This document shows positions 60,583 to 64,000 of a DNA stretch of 64,000 nt, piece after piece. Both the position numbers and the translations under genes were made by a program. The notes under the pieces are model-generated. The model did not search any database and was not told the origin of the DNA. It was given only the letters and a program-made list of their open reading frames with translations. The stretch comes from Pegea sp. RAD2-039 (taxonomy: Eukaryota > Chordata > Thaliacea > Salpida > Salpidae): the NCBI GenBank assembly GCA_034620365.1, contig JAQGEQ010000380.1:1488001-1552000 (forward strand). Direction: 5' to 3'. The first letter of the stretch is position 1, and each line of letters opens with the position of its first letter.

Positions 60583-63500
60583 TTACATGATTTCATACAA
60601 AGAGAGAGATTTCTCACTAACAAGAGCTATATGTTGATTTTTCTTACAATCATCAAGTGTAAAAGATTTACAGTGAAGAGGATGAAAATCAGTCTCCAAA
60701 AAGTTCTTACAAGATCTTGTGACATCAAATACCTGAGTTGATGAAATTTTTACAAGAGGTTCTACAATTCAAGATACCAACTTACTTTAAGAAAGCTCAA
60801 AGCCTCATCAACTGTGCTAACTATTAAAGAACCTTTTGAGGATTGGAAGATGCAATTTTTTGATAAGGATCGATGCTGTTTGCTTCCCTCAAATGTGTCC
60901 ACAACATCACATGTCAGCGATTCGAAGTTATCAGGATTCATGGCGCATAATTTATGCAAACTCCGTTTATTTGATGAACGGCCTGTGAGAGTTGCTGATA
61001 GTAGAATCAAAACGAATCACTTTTGACTCTAACTTGGACGATATGTAATCAAACAGTGTCTTGTAGTTGCTTCAAATTGTACATCCGCACAACTACCAGC
61101 TCCAGCTGATATGATGCTGGAGTTGTAGTCTTGTAACAACTCAGCATTTCGAGGACGAGCAAGAAAGCAGACATTTTCTAAAGTTCCACTCAACAAACCT
61201 TCATATTCATGAAAATTATGTTCCCAGGTCACGTGATCAAGTGAAATGATTGGGCATCTGAATAAAAAGTTGTTGAAGATGTAAAATGAGAAGATGAAGA
61301 TGTTACTTTGATGTTATGTTGCTAAATGAAGATACAGGAACATCCAACTTTCGAAGATCAAATTGTAGATAAGTACCATCACTTAATCCAGTAAAAAAAC
61401 TGTTTCGATTTTTACTATGCCAACAACAACTCCAAACCGGTTTTGAAGTTCGATATTCTACAACAGTCGCTGTAGATTCCAAACTACAAATCACAGAAAT
61501 CAGCTGACAAATGAAAGCACATGACTATTTGATGAAATATCTACTCGGTTATCTTGATGCAGCAGTCTTGAGCAGCTGATAACAAATGGTTTGGTTGGAA
61601 GGGCGAAAACTTGATATCTTTGATAACTTTGTTATGAAGAAACACAAACCGACTACTCGATAATTCCGCATTTACTTGTTTCACGCCAAAACCTTTCACA
61701 AATTTCAACTTATATTTCATCAACAAATAAATGACTAAACTAACCAAACAGGAAATTGGTGTGCGGGCTTCGTTGTGATACAGCAAAGGTGCTTGTAAAC
61801 TTGTCAAAATCCACAACTCGGCAACTACCACGAGTTGATAATGTAATAGATTTTAGGAATTTAACTGACAACTCGTTTGTTTCAGTTGAAGGTTTATCTG
61901 ACAGTTCAGGTGATAATAACGAAGCATTCTGAATAAAATCAACAAATTTTAAGTTGGTATATGTTGTTTAAAAAAAATACGAGCGGCTAGAAGCAAGTGA
62001 GTCCTCAGCACCTTCGACCACCAAGCACAAGATTTGTTTGTAAGATAAGCTATTATTGACTTAGTGTTGTTGGTCGAGGAGTTTTTACAAATCAAGGTGT
62101 TAGAAGCAGGTGAGTCTTCAGCACCTTCGACCAACAAACACAAGATTTGTTTGTAAGATAAGCTATTATTGACTTAGTGTTGTTGGTCGAGGAGTTTTTA
62201 CAAGTCAAGGTGTTAGAAGCAGGTGAGTCTTCAGCACCTTCAAACACCAAACATAAGATTTGTTTGTAAGACAAGCTATCATTGGCTTGGTGTTGTTGGT
62301 CGAGGAGTCTTTACAAGTCAAGGTGTTAGAAGCAGGTGAGTCTTCAGCACCTTCGACCAACAAACACAAGATTTGTTTGTAAGACAAGCTATCATTGACT
62401 TAGTGTTGTTGGTCGAGGAGTTTTTACAAATCAAGGTGTTAGAAGCAGGTGAGTCTTCAACACCTTCAAACACCAAACACAAGATTTGTTTGTAAGACAA
62501 GTTATCATTGGCTTGGTGTTGTTGGTCGAGGAGTCTTTACAAGTCAAGGTGCTGTTATAACGTAACTAGTCACTTAACGTATACTTATCTTATATTTTCT
62601 ACTTAATCAAAACGAAATTCTTACTTAAAGCTAGATAATCACAAAATAATTTACTGAAAAATATCATTTCAGAAATGATTTCCAAATAAAAGTAATCAAC
62701 TCACTGCCTCCTTCAATTTCCTATTCTCTCTCATCAGCAAATCATATTCCATTTTCAAATGAACATAATCTAAATCGCGCTCTTGTTTCTTCTGTTCTTC
62801 TTTCATCAGTAATCTAGATGAAGCATTTAGTGAACTGCAAATAATTGAGAAACAAGAAATACTTTTTTAGATCCTCTATCTTGCTGTTATCTACTGCCAT
62901 CAAGCTATTTGTGTACAAGATTCGGATGTCGGTGAGTCTATTTTTCTGTTTACACTGAGGGCAGGAGGATTTAGATTGAGTTTTGAACCATCTTTTGATA
63001 CATTTATGTCCGAAAAGATGCCCACACCTTCAAAAATTTGTGGTTAGAACAAATGAACATGATGAGGTGAAAATGATGAGGTGAAAGTTACTTGAGACAA
63101 CACAGACGATGTTCCCCGCTGTTCGTATAAGCTTCGAAACAAATCGAACACAGTTTACCATCTCCTCCATCTTCTATGACTTCCACATTTCCACTGGAAG
63201 CTTTTTGATCAGTTGACTTTTCAACAAGATCTGAAAGATTTGATCCAAGATTTAAAGGACTTGAATCAGCATTTACAGAATTTAAAGGATTTGATCCGGA
63301 ATTTACAGAATATGATTCAGCATTTACAGGATATGATCTTTCACTTGATAGAGAATCTGAAGAGTAATCAGTTTCAGTTACATAATATCCAATATGTGTT
63401 TCAAGATCTGTTGAATTTGTATCAGAATCTGTTTGAGAATCCGGATATAATTGTCGAAACGTTATTCCTGGAGACAAAGGTTCTGCAGCATCACTATCAT

Positions 63501-64000
63501 TTAATGCAGGAAGAGCAAAAGAATTTATAATTGTATTAGGGGGTCTCAAAATAAAAATTACTTCGTCAGGATTATCAGTTGCTTCTCTAGGATCTTCTCT
63601 TCTCTAGGATCAACAGCTGCTACAAATTCAGGATCAACAGTTGCTACTTCTCTAGGATCAACAGTTGCTACATCTTCAGGATCAACAGCTGCTACAAATT
63701 CAGGATCAACAGTTGCTAGATCTTCAGGATCAACAGTTGCTTCACCTCTATGATCAACAGTTGGTATGTCTTCAGCATTACCTGCTCTACTTGGATAGAG
63801 AGGAACAGACGGAAGAATTTGTTGTTCTTCTGTTGATCCTGTTTCCCATCTTGGTCGTTTAGGGAGATTATAAGTAGCAAAACCATCAGAAGAATTGGTT
63901 GAAGAACGTTTTTCAGTCAAATTTCCTCTACTGTCAGCATTTCTTTCATTTGATTGACTAAACATATTCATTGCACTTGTACCTGAGTTGCCAGCACCTT
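60583..64000 (-). CDS. RFWD3: RFWD3 E3 ubiquitin ligase (RING, coiled coil, WD40), N-terminus beyond window
   Basis: Ubiquitin ligase of the RPA/Fanconi DNA-repair response. Exons, from 5' to 3': at least 63092-64000 (with a break, see below), 62863-63027, 62705-62834, 61745-61928, 61545-61692, 61307-61483, 61034-61257, 60786-60994, 60583-60732; from the RING on all join in phase. The N-terminal part is acidic and Ser-rich, with VDP repeats. The RING is C3HC4-like: CSICFEAYTNSGEHR, then CGHLFGHKCIKRW and CPQC. A helical segment follows (KKQERDLDYVHLKMEYDLLM), then WD40 blades recognised by GFGVK, LLSAAQDCCIKIT, PVWSCCWH, GLLSGTLENVCF, RHCLITYRP, KNCIFQSS and a final LSLYEIM. The open frame runs past the window edge without a firm start. 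The frame is interrupted between about 63,580 and 63,660, either by a frameshift or by a 44-nt intron. Confidence 0.92.
61990..62552. repeat. 113-bp tandem repeat, about five copies, in an RFWD3 intron
   Basis: Units repeat with period 113 (starts near 61,990, 62,103, 62,216, 62,329 and 62,442) and differ at only a few positions. Each unit carries cgaccaacaa and, about 45 bases on, its inverted partner ttgttggtcg, so a hairpin can form per unit. Open frames in the units are incidental, since the flanking exons 62705-62834 and 61745-61928 join in phase without them. Confidence 0.9.
63590..63775 (-). repeat. Coding 24-nt repeat (VDP-x-x-x-A repeats) in the RFWD3 N-terminus
   Basis: On the minus strand, units of about 24 nt encode an eight-residue motif of the type TVDPEFVA / AVDPREVA at least seven times. 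One unit near 63,590-63,610 is 17 nt instead of 24, which breaks the reading frame unless part of the array is spliced out. The same segment contains both gtagca (donor-like) and cctag (acceptor-like) words in the repeat unit. Confidence 0.75.

Noticed and set aside
61949-62500. Repeated 60-residue open frames as a small protein family or CRISPR-like array
   Set aside because: They are shadows of the 113-bp intronic tandem repeat. The repeats have no spacers, and the setting is eukaryotic.

Overview
This is a eukaryotic, very AT-rich (roughly 70% or more) animal-type window with intron-rich genes, many introns only 50-60 nt long, consensus GT..AG sites and several simple or tandem repeats. 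Five protein genes have clear homologues: DRC3 (motile cilia), a PARP2-like ADP-ribosyltransferase, a complete PDZ-GEF/RAPGEF2-type Rap activator, a complete Nav1-class voltage-gated sodium channel and most of RFWD3. A sixth small gene encodes a putative Ig-like membrane protein. The gene set, with a four-domain sodium channel carrying an IFM-like inactivation motif, points to a bilaterian. The compact introns and a striking excess of the palindrome TGACGTCA remind me of tunicate genomes, but that is a memory-based impression and not proof.

Layout. 55-327: one copy of a dispersed repeat whose inverted partner lies at 58,774-59,050. 980-3,484 (-): DRC3, 11 exons, 523 aa. 4,635-6,480 (-): PARP2-like, 2 exons, 531 aa. 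7.3-8.05 kb: a tRNA-derived SINE and an inverted SINE-tail fragment. 8.05-11.66 kb: AT-rich desert. 11,664-28,660 (+): RAPGEF2-like gene, 33 exons that all join in phase, 1,854 aa. Its introns hold a 3.75-kb, 27-bp minisatellite (15.13-18.88 kb) and a ~0.56-kb, ~19-bp minisatellite (22.49-23.05 kb). 31,593-49,201 (-): the sodium channel, 40 phase-consistent exons, about 2,440-2,470 aa. 49.2-54.05 kb: no gene seen. 54.06-55.66 kb (+): a decayed, 5'-truncated non-LTR retrotransposon. 59,247-60,179 (+): Ig-like membrane protein, 5 exons, 138 aa. 60,583-64,000 (-): RFWD3, running off the window, with a 113-bp tandem repeat in one intron.

The genes are not a functional cluster: cilium assembly, DNA repair (PARP2-like and RFWD3), Rap signalling and excitability are unrelated neighbours. 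The most unusual object is the sodium channel. Its inner selectivity ring reads Asp-Glu-Asn-Glu instead of Asp-Glu-Lys-Ala. Its domain I S5-pore loop is expanded to about 430 residues, rich in cysteines and N-glycosylation sequons. Its inactivation motif is VFM.

Exon models were built by hand from splice consensus, reading phase and remembered family sequences. Transcript evidence would be the decisive check.
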